Shown here piece after piece: positions 35,272-47,079 of a stretch of DNA of 64,000 bases. Positions within the stretch are counted from its first letter, which is position 1. Every line of letters begins with the position of its first letter. The position numbers and the translations under genes were made by a program. Origin of the DNA: Piper betle (lineage: Eukaryota; Streptophyta; Magnoliopsida; Piperales; Piperaceae); NCBI GenBank assembly GCA_033002965.1, contig JAURVB010014872.1, positions 85,128 through 149,127 on the forward strand, read 5' to 3'. The notes beneath the pieces were generated by a model. The model was given only the letters and a program-made list of their open reading frames with translations. It did no database searches and was not told the origin of the DNA.

Positions 35272-36530
35272 GTTTTTGGGAAGGAAATGAGGTATAGATA
35301 TTGTACCAGAGAGCTATACATTCACAAGGTTTATATAGTGAAGTATGGTTTTATATTCCTCAAAGAATCAAAAGTAAGGATAATGAGAGTACATATGGGG
35401 ACATTCTTTAATCTTGCATTTCCAAAACTACACGGACAAAATTAAGTTTAGATAAGAAGTGGCAAGAGGTTAAAATTTTGGCCACTCATTTTTCAACGGA
35501 TAATAGAGCCCAAAGTGACGGAGATTTCATTCTTTATAGAAGATAATATTAGATTGTTGAAAATATTACGTTATTGATATAAAATATTTATCACTCGATC
35601 GATCATTATGTCGGATAAAGAAATATCTATATTTAATTTGTTTTATTTAATCAAATTCGATCAGTTAAATTCGGTTAGATATGTTTCGAACTTTGGTCGG
35701 ATTGAAAATTTTGAATGTCCGCGCTGACCACTAAATGCGACTAATGTTAGGAAATATTGATCAATTTGGATAGCAGATTTGGAAAACAAAATCCAATCAC
35801 TAGGTTATCTTCCTCATTCCAACAAAAGTTAGGATCTTGATTTTGTTTTTCTTTAGCGTTGGCGTAATTAAGTACATACCCTTCATTTTATAATTTTTAT
35901 TTTCCTCCATTGGCAGCGAACAAGCTAGGCGCAAGTCAAGGTCTATTTGATTTTACAAATAAAATAAATACACGTTGCAAAGAACATTACCTAAAGTCGA
36001 GCATACTTGGAATATGATGAAGGGTATACAATAATATTTATTATTAAAATATTTTATTTATCTTTATTTTTTAAAAGTTTATATGTAATTTTCATATTTT
36101 ATTTTGTTAATATTTTGCAAATATTTTTATTTGTTGCCTACAAGTAATAGGCTAATTTTATTGTACCTTAATGAATTTTTTTATTATGATTCGATTGCAT
36201 GCAGACCTTTATCTATTTAGGTTTCTTTTTAAAAAAATTGTAAGAATAGTCGTTATTTAGATCATCTTTAAGATTATTCATAATTTAGATTATCTTCTTC
36301 TTCTGCGCCATTTGGTGGAAATGCCTTTGTCACGTCATTGGTCGAAATACTTTTGTTGGTTTCTATATCGAACATCAATGATTGCTTTCTTCGTTCCCAT
36401 CAAGTTGATTATTTTTATTCCTAATTTGTTGCATATTCAATTCTCTTAATCACAGCTCCTGCAAGTTTTTCTTCGTCCCACAAAAATAATTTGTTTGAAT
36501 ACCAAAATTTTCCAGTCAGGCACAATTACG
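35272..36530. other. 5' flank of P450 copy C
   Basis: It aligns with the upstream flanks of copies A and B. An extra segment of roughly 240 bp at about 35,495-35,735 is absent from A and B. It lies between CTCATTTTTCAACG and GCGACTAATGTTAGG. No gene is seen. Confidence 0.6.
35331..35338 (-). promoter_or_regulatory. Candidate TATA box of P450 copy C
   Basis: TATATAA (minus strand) lies about 60 bp upstream of the ATG at 35,271. The box used as candidate in copies A and B (CTATATAG) is CTATACA here, while the matching A/B sequence at this position is CATATAG-like. The intact copy therefore has a stronger TATA at a different distance. Confidence 0.4.
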
Positions 36531-36798
36531 AGGCTTGTACGCTTATTGATTACCACTTGGCAAGTCCAATTAATGCAACGTGCACGTATTGGTTTGGATG
36601 AGATTTGGGCCACACACATTAAAAGTCATTTTGGTTTGGCCTCACAAACAAAACCGGGTTAGAAATTCTCTTTTAACTTTCGTCTTCCCACGAGGGTGAT
36701 AAGTTGGAAGGCATCATCACCCACTCGGCCTTGTGGCCCGCCAACACCCACCTTGCCGCCACCCACTCATTGTTGCAGGGGCAGAGATATGTATTACG

Positions 36799-37165
36799 AT
36801 TCGAGTTCTTGGCTTTGTTGACGGGTGTGGAGGTGGTAGTGCTTCTTCCTGGGCGGATGGTCGGCGTCTTGGTTGTCCCCGGAGCTGCCTTCCTTGTCAT
36901 CTGTTCTCATTCTCCTCTTCTCTATTTTTGTTGCTGTTGATGTTATTGTTGGTGGTCTGGGTTTTAGCATTTGCACACTTCCCTTGGGTAGCTTTCTATA
37001 TTCTGGTTATCTCCATCAAACAAGGGACTCCAGTAGAAGGATGGAGTGCAATGAGGAGAAAGAGGGGGTGGTGGTAGGAGGTGTAGTATGACTTGGCGAC
37101 GACTGGCCAGCATGTTGAAGGGGATGTCAGCCGCCACCACTCTTGCAGAGGCTTCATGTAACACT
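36799..37165 (-). pseudogene. HD-ZIP class IV homeobox gene, 5' fragment (copy 2)
   Basis: Counterpart of 18,852-19,262. Interrupted minus-strand frames give SARVVAADIPFN, then an acidic Gly/Ser stretch (EGSSGDNQDADHPPRKKHYH) followed by LHTRQQSQELES and a stop. These are the N-terminal region and the first part of the homeodomain of an ANL2/PDF2-like protein. No leucine zipper or START domain is present. Its 5' side is cut at TGTAACAC (37,157), a probable LTR end, so a retrotransposon insertion or recombination may have removed the promoter side. It shares the truncation inside helix 1 with copy 1, so the truncation predates the duplication. Confidence 0.7.
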
Positions 37166-38400
37166 CTGACGATCGACATGGAAATGACATAACTATTCAA
37201 CATGTCAAAAACGAAACCCGATAAAATCTAACGCACAGACAATGCAAAACAAATGCATGTAATACACCTGCAGCTTGACCCATGGATTAGTTGAATTTAT
37301 AAAAGTGACTAAATTTTTAAATAAAATTTAGGAAAGTCTCCCAAGTAAATAAACCGATGGAAAAATTTATATAATCTGTATAATTGTTATTCAATCATAT
37401 AACAACTTTATAATATTTCATAATATCAATTGATATTCAGAGAAGTATATTTAAGACATTATACCACATTTTTAGATCATTTATATTATATTTAAATAGA
37501 TTTCACATTCATCAGGCTCTTTGCTTCCCTGATCTTCATATGGGCTCTTCTCATTCAATTACAAATTACAAAAGTTTATCCAAACTATATTCCTTCTTCA
37601 TTTTGTGTAGTTGCACAATAGCATGATTTTACATGCCTGGATTATTTAACCATCAATTTCAGGATTTTAGGGCTTGGAGAAACCTGGACAAAATAAATTA
37701 GACTTGCATACTTCAAAGTATTCTATGTACAAAACAAATAAAATATAATTAGGTAAATAAAAACTCGTAACTGCATTGATATCATAACACAAGACATAAG
37801 TTGGCATGAATCACAAAACAAGTCTATAGGCCACATGGCAGCAACATCATCACAGTCATAAGACATCCACATAAATATGTCATACATAATACCCCAAGGG
37901 GCACAATGCAAACACCACCATTACCTACAACACTAAAATTAGCCCAACATCCACCAGAGTCCTCGTGATTTGAAGGGCTATCTCGACCAACTCCAATCAT
38001 ACTCACCTACATAATATAAGAAAATACGTCAATAAGGAATGTCACTTGGTTCCAAATAACTAATAAGAAAAAATCTCAATATTGACAAATAAATAAAATA
38101 GTTATTCACGAGGATGTGAAATAAAACAGCAACATCACTACAACACATTGATCGTAAGCAACTGGCCAATATGGCCTATCATAATTATAATTGCCAATAA
38201 TCGAACACATGTATTGGATAATAGCTCAAAGTATATGCAAGTAATATAACTTATAAGGCCTAACTGATAATCACTGCAGTATTACACTGTCCGAATATAC
38301 TCGACTAAGACGCACACATGCCAAAATATATATACAGTGCTAATAGGTAGTAACATTATATCATATATATGCCGAAATATATATAAACTATAAAATATTA
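37166..38400. other. AT-rich LTR-like tail of block 2
   Basis: It begins TGTAACACTCTGACGATCG at 37,157 and matches 19,256-20,560 in block 1. No gene is supported. Similarity between the blocks fades near 38,400, which marks the right edge of the large duplication. Confidence 0.45.
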
Positions 38401-38516
38401 GAATTTCTATATATTTTTATGTCACTTGCTTAGACTATAGTTTTAAAACTCCTTTTAACTCCTAAAACTCCGTGAGTCAATTCAACTTTGTGGCTTACTA
38501 AGTCAACTCTATAGAT

Positions 38517-38943
38517 GACTCCGCACTTGTTGACTTAGTAACTAATTCTCTGAGTTATGTCATAAAAATTATTGAAATATATTAATTTTCTCTTAAAACA
38601 GCTAAATTAATATTTTTTAAGTAATGTAAATAATATATTTATTAAGTTTAAGTGTCAAAAGATAATATATACTAATTTTATATAATTTTTTGTTTACATT
38701 ATTAACATTTGAATATAAATGACTCAAAGTTGACTCCACACTTGTTGATGATTCCCCCAATCATGTCATAAAAATTAAAACATATTATTTTTCTCTTAGG
38801 ATAGCTAAATCAATAGTTTTAAGTAATGTAAATCATATATTTATTAATTTTAAGTATCAAAAGAATAATATATATTAATTTTATATAATTTTTAATTTAC
38901 ATAATTAAATTTTAATATAAATGACTCGGAGTTGACTCCAATC
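38517..38943. repeat. Two-unit tandem repeat (about 215 and 202 bp)
   Basis: Units start at GACTCCGCACTTGTTGA (38,517) and GACTCCACACTTGTTGA (38,732). They run through the same order of ATGTCATAAAAATT, TTTTCTCTTA, TAAGTAATGTAAAT and TTTATATAATTTTT. A third partial unit begins GACTCCA at 38,934. The units are diverged by substitutions and small indels. Confidence 0.8.
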
Positions 38944-41900
38944 CATAACATGTTGAATCAAACCCTAATGTCAGGTTTTAAAACTATTGTTTAAATTGTA
39001 TATATATGTTTAATGTTCATAAAAAATTGTGCATAGGAAGAAAAAATTCAAGTATCATGTGAGACAAGTATTTTTCTATTTATGATTACCCAAATTAGGA
39101 ACGCTAAAAAATTGGTAATTCTACACTATATTAGTATTACTCGAGTCAAAGTTTGCTACTTAATAATACATATTTAGTTTATAATTTAGACATATTTTTA
39201 ATTTAATATTTATGCATAATTTAGAATTTCTATTTATTTATTTATTGGTAGGAAACTTAGAGTACAATTTTATTTAAATTAAAAATAAAAAGATAAATTA
39301 CATTTAATTATTAAAATTTTACTTAGATTAATTTTTTTTACTTAATAATGCCTTCTCAATAAAGATTATTATTTATTTTTAACATAAAATTAAATCATCA
39401 TTACTTATTTTTTAAAAATACATATTATGATGATCGAAAAATCTGGATTTTTTTTCTACCACACCAGTTTTGGCTACAAACCAGTACTGTTAGAAGTGAT
39501 TTTCTAAAAATTTGTTAAAATGACACTAATAATTGATTTTATCCTTGGTCGCACCAAAGCCTTCGCCAATACTTTTATGGTTCCCTTTTTATTTATCACA
39601 ATGGTCATTGTATCATTTTTGCAATTAGGTGTCATGCATTTGTTTATTGTGGCTCAGAATAATCGAGGAGACTCTGGCGTGCTTCTAAGGTGTTGTTGTA
39701 GGCAATTCAATTTCGCTTTTTTGGTGATTTGCCCCGTTTGGATGCATCTGGAGGGATTACTAATTTGATTAGATTATCGTTTTTGTCAACTTGTTTGGTT
39801 TTTGTTTACTGATTTTAGTTGCTTAGGTGCTGCTGCTGATGCTTTCTTTTCGGGAAAAATTGTTTATGAGCCCAATTGCTCTCAAAAAAAAAAATCCTCC
39901 CTAAATTTTACCCCTCCCGCCCGATAGTCCCGATCACCACGTATCCTCTTGTAAACTCTCTTTTCGGCAGCCGCTTACAAATCGGATGTTGCTTTCCACC
40001 CCAATTGCTCTCCTGCCTCATCATATCTTTTAAGGTATTCCGATTCTCTTCTTCTTTGCATACGCTGAAATAGACAAATGGTAAAACAAGAAGTGCTGCT
40101 CCTCCTCCCATCATCAACATTACCAGGAAGGTGAATTTTTTAATCCAGCAATTTTTTTTTTAATATTGTGCTCTGTGTGCTGGTTTATTTCTGTGAATGA
40201 GCCTTTAGCAGTCGTGGGGGACTACTTTAAAGCGTTGATTTGCCTTTTCCCTTTCAGAAAATGAGTTTGGAGAAGAAATTCGTCTTTGAGGGTGGCCATT
40301 TCACTCACCTTTTTTTCCGATTATTATTATAATTATATTATTAGTTTAATTTAATGTCAATTTTAAAAGTAACAGGTAATTTGTATATAAACTAACGAGA
40401 GTTTTATTCCTTCAATTAATTAGTTTTTGAATTAAGAAAAAATTATCACATTTATTGTAAGTCCTTCTTGGACTTATAGAGAGACCCAAAGAGCCTGGTA
40501 TCAAAGTATAGCTGGTAGTTATATAGTTAAGATTAACACTATTCTAGAGTTGTTGATTGACCCTCAAAATATGTGATTATTTTCGCAAAGTCTTGACGGG
40601 TCGATGATGAGAAACTCTTTTATGCTCTCCTTTCGTACTTTTGATTACATATTATTTTTTAAAATGCAAACGGGGAAATATAGACTTTTTATTGTGACAA
40701 TTTTTTGTCATTCAGTAAAAAAATGTGTATAATTCATGACAATTTTTTGAAATTTTTTCATGCTAGTAGACTAAATAAAGCTTGATAGCCTGTGTATTGG
40801 TTTCCAAGTTGGTCCGCTGAGAGTTTCTCTGCGCCTTCTCGTATAACTTAGGTAGTCCCTATGTTATTGAAGTGTGTTTCCAGAAAATTTTCGCATGACT
40901 CTAGCAGTTTTATTTCCTCGAACTTCCTCAATAAAACTCGACATGACAGGAGGATCAAGAAGTTCATATAAATGGAGGATTCTTCAAGTGGTTATTCAAG
41001 TAAATTTGGCTGATGAGATCGCCGTCTCCTGAACTTCCTGTCATGCAAACACTTAACAATTTGGTACCCAAAAATAATAATGGCTATGGCATGTATTTAT
41101 TGGCATAGATGATGAACAATCTCTCAAGAGAATCTCCAAAATTCTATGAGTTTTGTAATATTCATGGGTCTCTGCTACTATCATTTTATATTATGTATGA
41201 ATGAGCATGGTCATATTCGAAGTTCATTTCCGGGACAAAAAACCATGGACCAGTACAAATGCATAAATCGTTCAAGATATGTTGAGTATTCAACTAATCG
41301 TCGATTCATAATTATGCTTATTGTCTCATAGTCATCAACGGCAACCTCTACCTTGATCTCAAAATAGAGAACTTATGGTCTTCCTCTGCTTTCTGTAACC
41401 GGTTTACTGTTATCTGTCCAAGTTTATAATCACATGGAGACCTGAAATTTACGAGCATTAAAATTTAAACCTTGAACAACATTATACTGGTTTAGCTCCA
41501 TTTATCTGTTCCCTGAATTTGGAATTCTTCAAACAATTATGGCTTTATCAATGAAAAAATAAAAATTCAAACAAAACCATTATTAATAGATAACATAAAG
41601 GGATATATAAAACTCAATAATGATAATGAAGCTAAAAATAATTCTCATATAAGAAAAACATGTGATTGAGATCATTATAAAGAAAAAAAGAGGTAAGCAT
41701 AGACTAAAAGCGACATTACTTATATAAACAGGTCAGAATATGAAGTATGTATGATCACAGGAATCATGAATCAGCAAGCAAAATTTAAAGAATGGAGTAA
41801 AATATGTGATTAAAAAGAAAACCCAATTCAATGAACTGGTGAAGTAGTTGAAATAACCAGCTGGCACTTGAGCATCAAGTTTATAGAGATTGAAGAGGGC

Positions 41901-43910
41901 TACATGCGGGTGGAAAGATCCAAACTTAGCTTTTTTTTGTAAAAAAAAAAAAACTTCACGTTTGATTCACTAATTGGAAAATATAAGCGTTGGAGGCTAA
42001 ATTTTCTTCATATTTTCTTTCACACGAAGAGCATTGAAAGAGTGCGGGGGATGAGATTTAGAAGAAAGCAGATGAATTCAACCGTTGCCGGGGGAAGTGA
42101 CGAAGAAGATGAAGCAACCTGTATTGAACTTCCTAGGGAGATTGACGGTCAGAGGGTTGATGTTTAAGCCTAACGGATGTCTGATCCTAACACCAAGTCT
42201 ATTCCGTTTACAAAGATTACAGTAAAGGGGGTGGGGTGGTGGTTGAGGAACATGACGTGCCATATTTTAACTGGGGCTTAAAGGGGGCTCAAACTTGGGG
42301 GGCTTCTTTTCGCTGTAAACTGAGGAGAGGGTAAAAATCTCTGTTGTTGAACGTTTATTCTAATAAATTGTTGATCTTCATAATTTGTATATCGGGCTTA
42401 TTTCTATTCAACATATTTATCTGTTAGTATTTGTGGGTGGTTGCGAATTTGGACGAAGACCTTTGCTATAAGGTTCATATTTTTGCAGAGATTGAAAGGA
42501 ACCCAGAAATTTATTAGTTATTTTGTTTCGCAACTGTGGCTAACATATGATGGGTCGTTGAAACATTTAAAAGGCTGAGGCCCCATTACCTAGTGGATGA
42601 GGTTATCTTTGTTTGCTGATTGCGCAAAGGGGAAAGCCACTCTTCCTTTTTTTCTTGTTTGAAACCGAAAAGCCACTCTTCTGATCAGGACTTCTGCACA
42701 TGCTTGGTCGTTGATGTTGTGAGTTACTCATGGGGATCTTAAAGTTGGGGGCCAAAAGCAACCGCAAGAGGCCTTCCCAATTGATTTCCTTAGAACAATA
42801 CCTAAAGCAAGAATTGTTTTAAACAAGATGAGCAAGTAAAGTAAAGCCGATCATTATACAAGGTTTTGACTGTGTTTGTGTTGTTTTACTGCAAAAATAT
42901 GGATTGTACTTTCCATAACACTGAGACATGAACAGTACAAGGCCCGTACCCTCGCTTGTCACGAGCGTCAATCTGTTAATTTTATTTTATTTTTTGGGAC
43001 TGGTTATTTGATTATTAATCAAAGCCGGTGAAACTTGACACGAACACTACGAATTTTATTTGGATGTTAGCTTTTGAAACTTTGGCATTTTTGCAAGAGC
43101 GAGTTCATGCCTTGTCCCAAAACTCATTGATATTCGCACTTCACTTTCACTGTAGAATATAAAAGCTACCTTTACAAATTTACAAACTACATACAAGAAA
43201 AACAAGCAGCTAGATGATGACAAACCATACAATTTATTAAAGGCACCGTCTGAACATCGCTTTTATTTGATGCATAATTCATAATCCGAGGAGACAACCT
43301 ATGAGCCTTTTCTTATGAGCCTAACTTTGTACGAACTCGCCCATCCATGGCCTCTAATTGTCATCTTTTTGAGCACCATGAATTCCTCTGGAAAAGATAG
43401 ACATGTGTAGAAAGCATACCAGCGTCTCATCTTCCCCCATCACCAATACACCACTAACGAACGACACCCCTAACAAACGCATTTCTAAATTGCAATAATG
43501 TCGGCACAATCGTGTCCATCCATCTCACAGACCTCATCAATTCTATGCTCTCTATGTTCTCCATGGCCCCAACTTGAGTTTGTTGTGACTTGTGAGCAAG
43601 AGTTGTTTTGGGAGTTTGGCGTCACGTAGATTATTATAGCATGGCGGCGGAATCCTCACGCAAAGGCCCATCAATTCACAAGCAGATCAATGGACGATAA
43701 TATGCCAGATTTGCAACAACGTGCGATGGAGATTCAACCAATCATCTTAGCCCTACGCAGCGCTTTCATTTGCTAGAAAGTTTGAGGTGTTCATGTGTCT
43801 TAGTCAGACTCAGAACTTCTCCATTAGCCTTTTCTACCTTCGTCACCTCTGTTTCTCGGTTGTCTTCCTTATCTCCCCGGATCTTAGCTGCCTTCCCTGA
43901 TCTATCATCC
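38944..43910. other. AT-rich intergenic region
   Basis: No gene can be supported. Small ORFs exist (for example 39,520-39,768 plus; 39,908-40,120 minus with one hydrophobic segment MGGGAALLVLPFVYFSV; 42,078-42,263 minus) but none resembles a known family or shows a convincing exon structure. A retrotransposon-like PBS is at 40,496-40,506. The last 200 bases are the probable promoter and 5' UTR of the HMA-protein gene. Confidence 0.5.
40496..40506 (+). other. Possible relic primer-binding site
   Basis: TGGTATCAAAG resembles the tRNA-iMet PBS of LTR retrotransposons. It follows an inverted repeat (AAGTCC ... GGACTT). No LTR or coding remnant accompanies it, so it may be chance. Confidence 0.2.
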
Positions 43911-45155
43911 ATGGCCGAGAAGGTATGACTATTAGAGTGTTCTATGTTTGTGGTTTTGTGTGCTGTTTTCATACATTAATAACGAGTTTTGAGCTACTCC
44001 TATGGATCAATTGGGAAGTATTGGCTTGTGTACATCTTTTCTCTTTTGTGGGTCTGTGAGAGTTTCCAATTACAATTTGATGGTTCTTTAGTATAGCTAC
44101 TCTTTTTTTTATCATTTGAAGCTTATGGGCTTAGAAATGTGGTAAGTTGTTTTTTGTATGCAACTTTGTTCTGTGCTAATTTGATTCTAGTATTTCTATA
44201 TTGAAATAGCTAGGACAGAGTAAGCCATTTGTAGGTAAAGAAATTAGGCAACTAGTTATGACTCTCTGCTCTCTCCGATCTTGTAATTTTGTTCAAAAAC
44301 TTTCAGAAAATTTCGACAATTATCTTGAAAGTGGATCTAGATTGCAGCTGCTGCGTCAAGAAGATCACTAAAACGCTCAAGAAATATCCAGGTTAGCATC
44401 CCATCCCCCTTTGGTGATCCTTCCCCTAATCCTCCCAACAATTTTATTCATCGTTGAATGTCTTGCACTCGCATGTGAAGGATAATAACTAAGTGGTTTC
44501 TTGATTTTGACAAATTTGATTTCAAGAGAAATCCAAACTCAGACCTTCGACCATGAGAAGAAGACGGTCACCATATCCGGACCCTTCGACCCGGAAAAGC
44601 TCGTGAAACGCATTTATTGCAAGGCCGGGAAGTACATCAAGAGCTACGAGATTGTCATTGACAAGCCCAAACCCAAACCAGACACTCCGAAAAAGGTCGA
44701 CCAGCCCAAACCCGATCCTCCAAAACCCGCCCCCCAAAAAGCCCGAGGAACCTCCTAAGAAACCCGACCCTAAACCCGAACCTCCAAAAGATGCCCCAAA
44801 ACCAGAGCCACCGAAACCAAAGCCCGAGCCACCAAAACCAGAACCGCCAGTGGTGCCCGTACCTGTCCCCGTGCCTGCACCGGCGCCACCGAAACCAAAA
44901 CCGGAGCCACCAAAGCCAGAGCCACCGGTAATACCGGCCCAACCCTACCCGGTTCCGGTCTGCTGTGGGCCATGCTACGAGGGCCACGGAGGTGGGCCAT
45001 GCTGGCACGGATGGGCACCGCAGCCATACCCGGCTCCGATCTGGGGTAGGCCATGCTACGAGGGCTATGGAGCCGGTCCGTACTCGAGCCCCTATGCCCC
45101 ACCAAGTGGTTGCCGGTTCTTTAGCGAGGAAGAATCATCCTGCCGGACCATGTAA
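43911..45155 (+). pseudogene. HMA-domain proline-rich protein with CaaX end (HIPP/Pi21-like), one-base frameshift
   Basis: Exons: 43,911-43,922 (MAEK), 44,307-44,391 and 44,529-45,155, with GT-AG introns and matching phases. Exons 2-3 encode a heavy-metal-associated domain: beta strand TIILKVDLD, a CSCC site (C17 and C20, the CxxC pair), KKITKTLKKYP, then the strand VTISGPFDPEKLVKRI. A Lys/Pro repeat (KPKPKPD, PEPPKPKPEPP) follows, then a Tyr/Gly/Cys-rich tail, ending CRTM, a CaaX prenylation signal. The proline region changes frame at about 44,730 in a C-run, so the initial frame stops at 44,758 while the rest continues one frame over to 45,155. The intact second half suggests a very recent indel or a base-calling error. 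Family knowledge: such proteins bind metals or act in heat, pathogen and heavy-metal responses; rice Pi21 is a relative. Confidence 0.75.
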
Positions 45156-47079
45156 ATCAGCGTCACAATGTTGACAGACCGAGCTTGGTATGCAGTGACT
45201 CATAATATATATATATATATATATATATGTCAATGTTGTTTAGGTTAATTGTGATGCATAACCCGGTTGGTGTAACCAATTTGAAGATCGGGCGATGTGG
45301 AGTGGCTACCAACCTTGTGGGGGGGCGCCATTCGTACCAACAATTAATAAATGGCTTTGCTGTTCCTGTTTGTTTTTTTACGGTTGGGTTATTCATTGTG
45401 GGAACTATTACAATTATATGTTCCTGTTTGTGCGTTTGTAATCTACAAATCATCGATATTAAGCTTGTAACAACGAGTTGTTGGTGCTGTGATGGGTTCG
45501 TGGGTGGTGTTGAATCGGATGGTACTTTTCACGGCCAAGTTTGGTACTCTATTTTAATGTTTTTGAGGCCAAAGTCGTTCCGTGATTTCATTAAACAAAT
45601 ACTAGTCTTGAACGGTATTGAATGATCGAGCTATGTACATCAAAGTTGTGTGTGTCACACCGGGGTGCCATTGATGTATGAGTGACCGATTATATTATGA
45701 CTCAGCCTGTGTCACTGTATTAAACGTCTTTCTTATGATAGTGCTCCCAGTCATTTTTTTATTGGAACAACGGACGACCAATTGACAACACATTAAAGTT
45801 TTTATGACTATTTAATAAGTAAATATAATTACATGAATACCCATTTTATGTAGAATGTCTCACATACGCATTCGAGTCATGTTAACTTGATGAAATTATA
45901 TCTTCATAATTTATACAAGTACAAGCGAATAATGTCACATACACATTACTTGGGGGAAAAACAAGTCACGACAGAGTTTCGTGCCATTGCATGGCTAAGA
46001 GCCTGGTGCGGAGCTTTTAGTCATCTCGGGCCTTGGCTCGCTCGGCCACGAGCATCAGCTCTCATATCCCGATATAGGACTATAATCAAGTCGAGTTGTA
46101 TCACTCTGTTTATACTTAGTTTGTTTTAAAATTAATTAATTCAAGTTATTTATTTAATATGATTTTTTTTTCCTGAGACGAGCTCCGTACACGTGTTCAA
46201 GCTTGATTCTCGTATGATTTGATAGATCTAAAGCTCAGAAATTTGATGGATTTGTCAAGTTCAAACCCACTTTTCATCCTTCAATTTTTTTATCTATTAA
46301 AAAATTAATATTTTTTAGATTACACACCTGCCCAATTGTATATAAACCCCATACTCATAATAATAATAATAATAATAATAAAATAAATAAATAAATAATA
46401 ATAACAATAATATATTAAATAAAAATTTTATTTTAAACTAAATATTTTATCAAGCATGAGTATATCGATCATGTACTTAAATTCTATATCTAGTTCATCA
46501 AATTATTGATTTAGAGTCGAATAGTTATTTGTTTGAATTATAAGCTAACAAACATGAATTTAAACTGAATTGAACTCTAATTTGGGTCAATTATACCCCT
46601 ATTGTCTATTGTATATTGATAACGTGTATAAAACTTACAATTTTTAAAAGGCTTAAGCTAGGTAAACCAAGTCAAATTGGGAATTAACTTGTCTAATGAG
46701 AGAGTCGAGCCTGGTCAGGTAAGGCGTGAGACTTATGCTTTTTATGGCTAATAATGTTTCTAATAAAGTTATTGATAACTCTAATGATTTTAGTTAACTA
46801 ATCTCGTTACACAGGAAAGTTCTAACTCTATTTTCCATAACTATCACTAAATTATTAGAATTATTAATCGATGCACTGGGATATATATTGACGAAACTAC
46901 CCCTACTTTTTTGGCTTCCCGCTGCTGTCCAATCGCCAAGGGCGCGAAAAGGAATTCTGATTGACGAAACTACCCCGGCAACCCGAACGTTGCGGAACAT
47001 CAAATTACCCAAATACCCCCTCGCGCACCATTAGTCCCCCTCCACCTCCGCCTTCCTCGGGCGATCCTCCAGAGAAAAA
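45156..47079. other. Intergenic region between the HMA gene and MSH7
   Basis: The first few hundred bases are the probable 3' UTR. Microsatellites: AT at about 45,204-45,228 and AAT/AAAT at 46,357-46,410. No additional gene is supported; the ORF at 45,887-46,129 resembles nothing known. The stretch 46,930-47,079 is GC-rich with C/T runs (CCCCCTCCACCTCCGCC) and is the likely MSH7 promoter and 5' UTR. Confidence 0.5.

Noticed and set aside
1..38400. A specialised-metabolite gene cluster of several enzyme types
   Set aside because: Only one enzyme family (the P450 copies) is present; no other biosynthetic gene lies among them, so this is a duplicated single gene, not a multi-enzyme cluster within this window.
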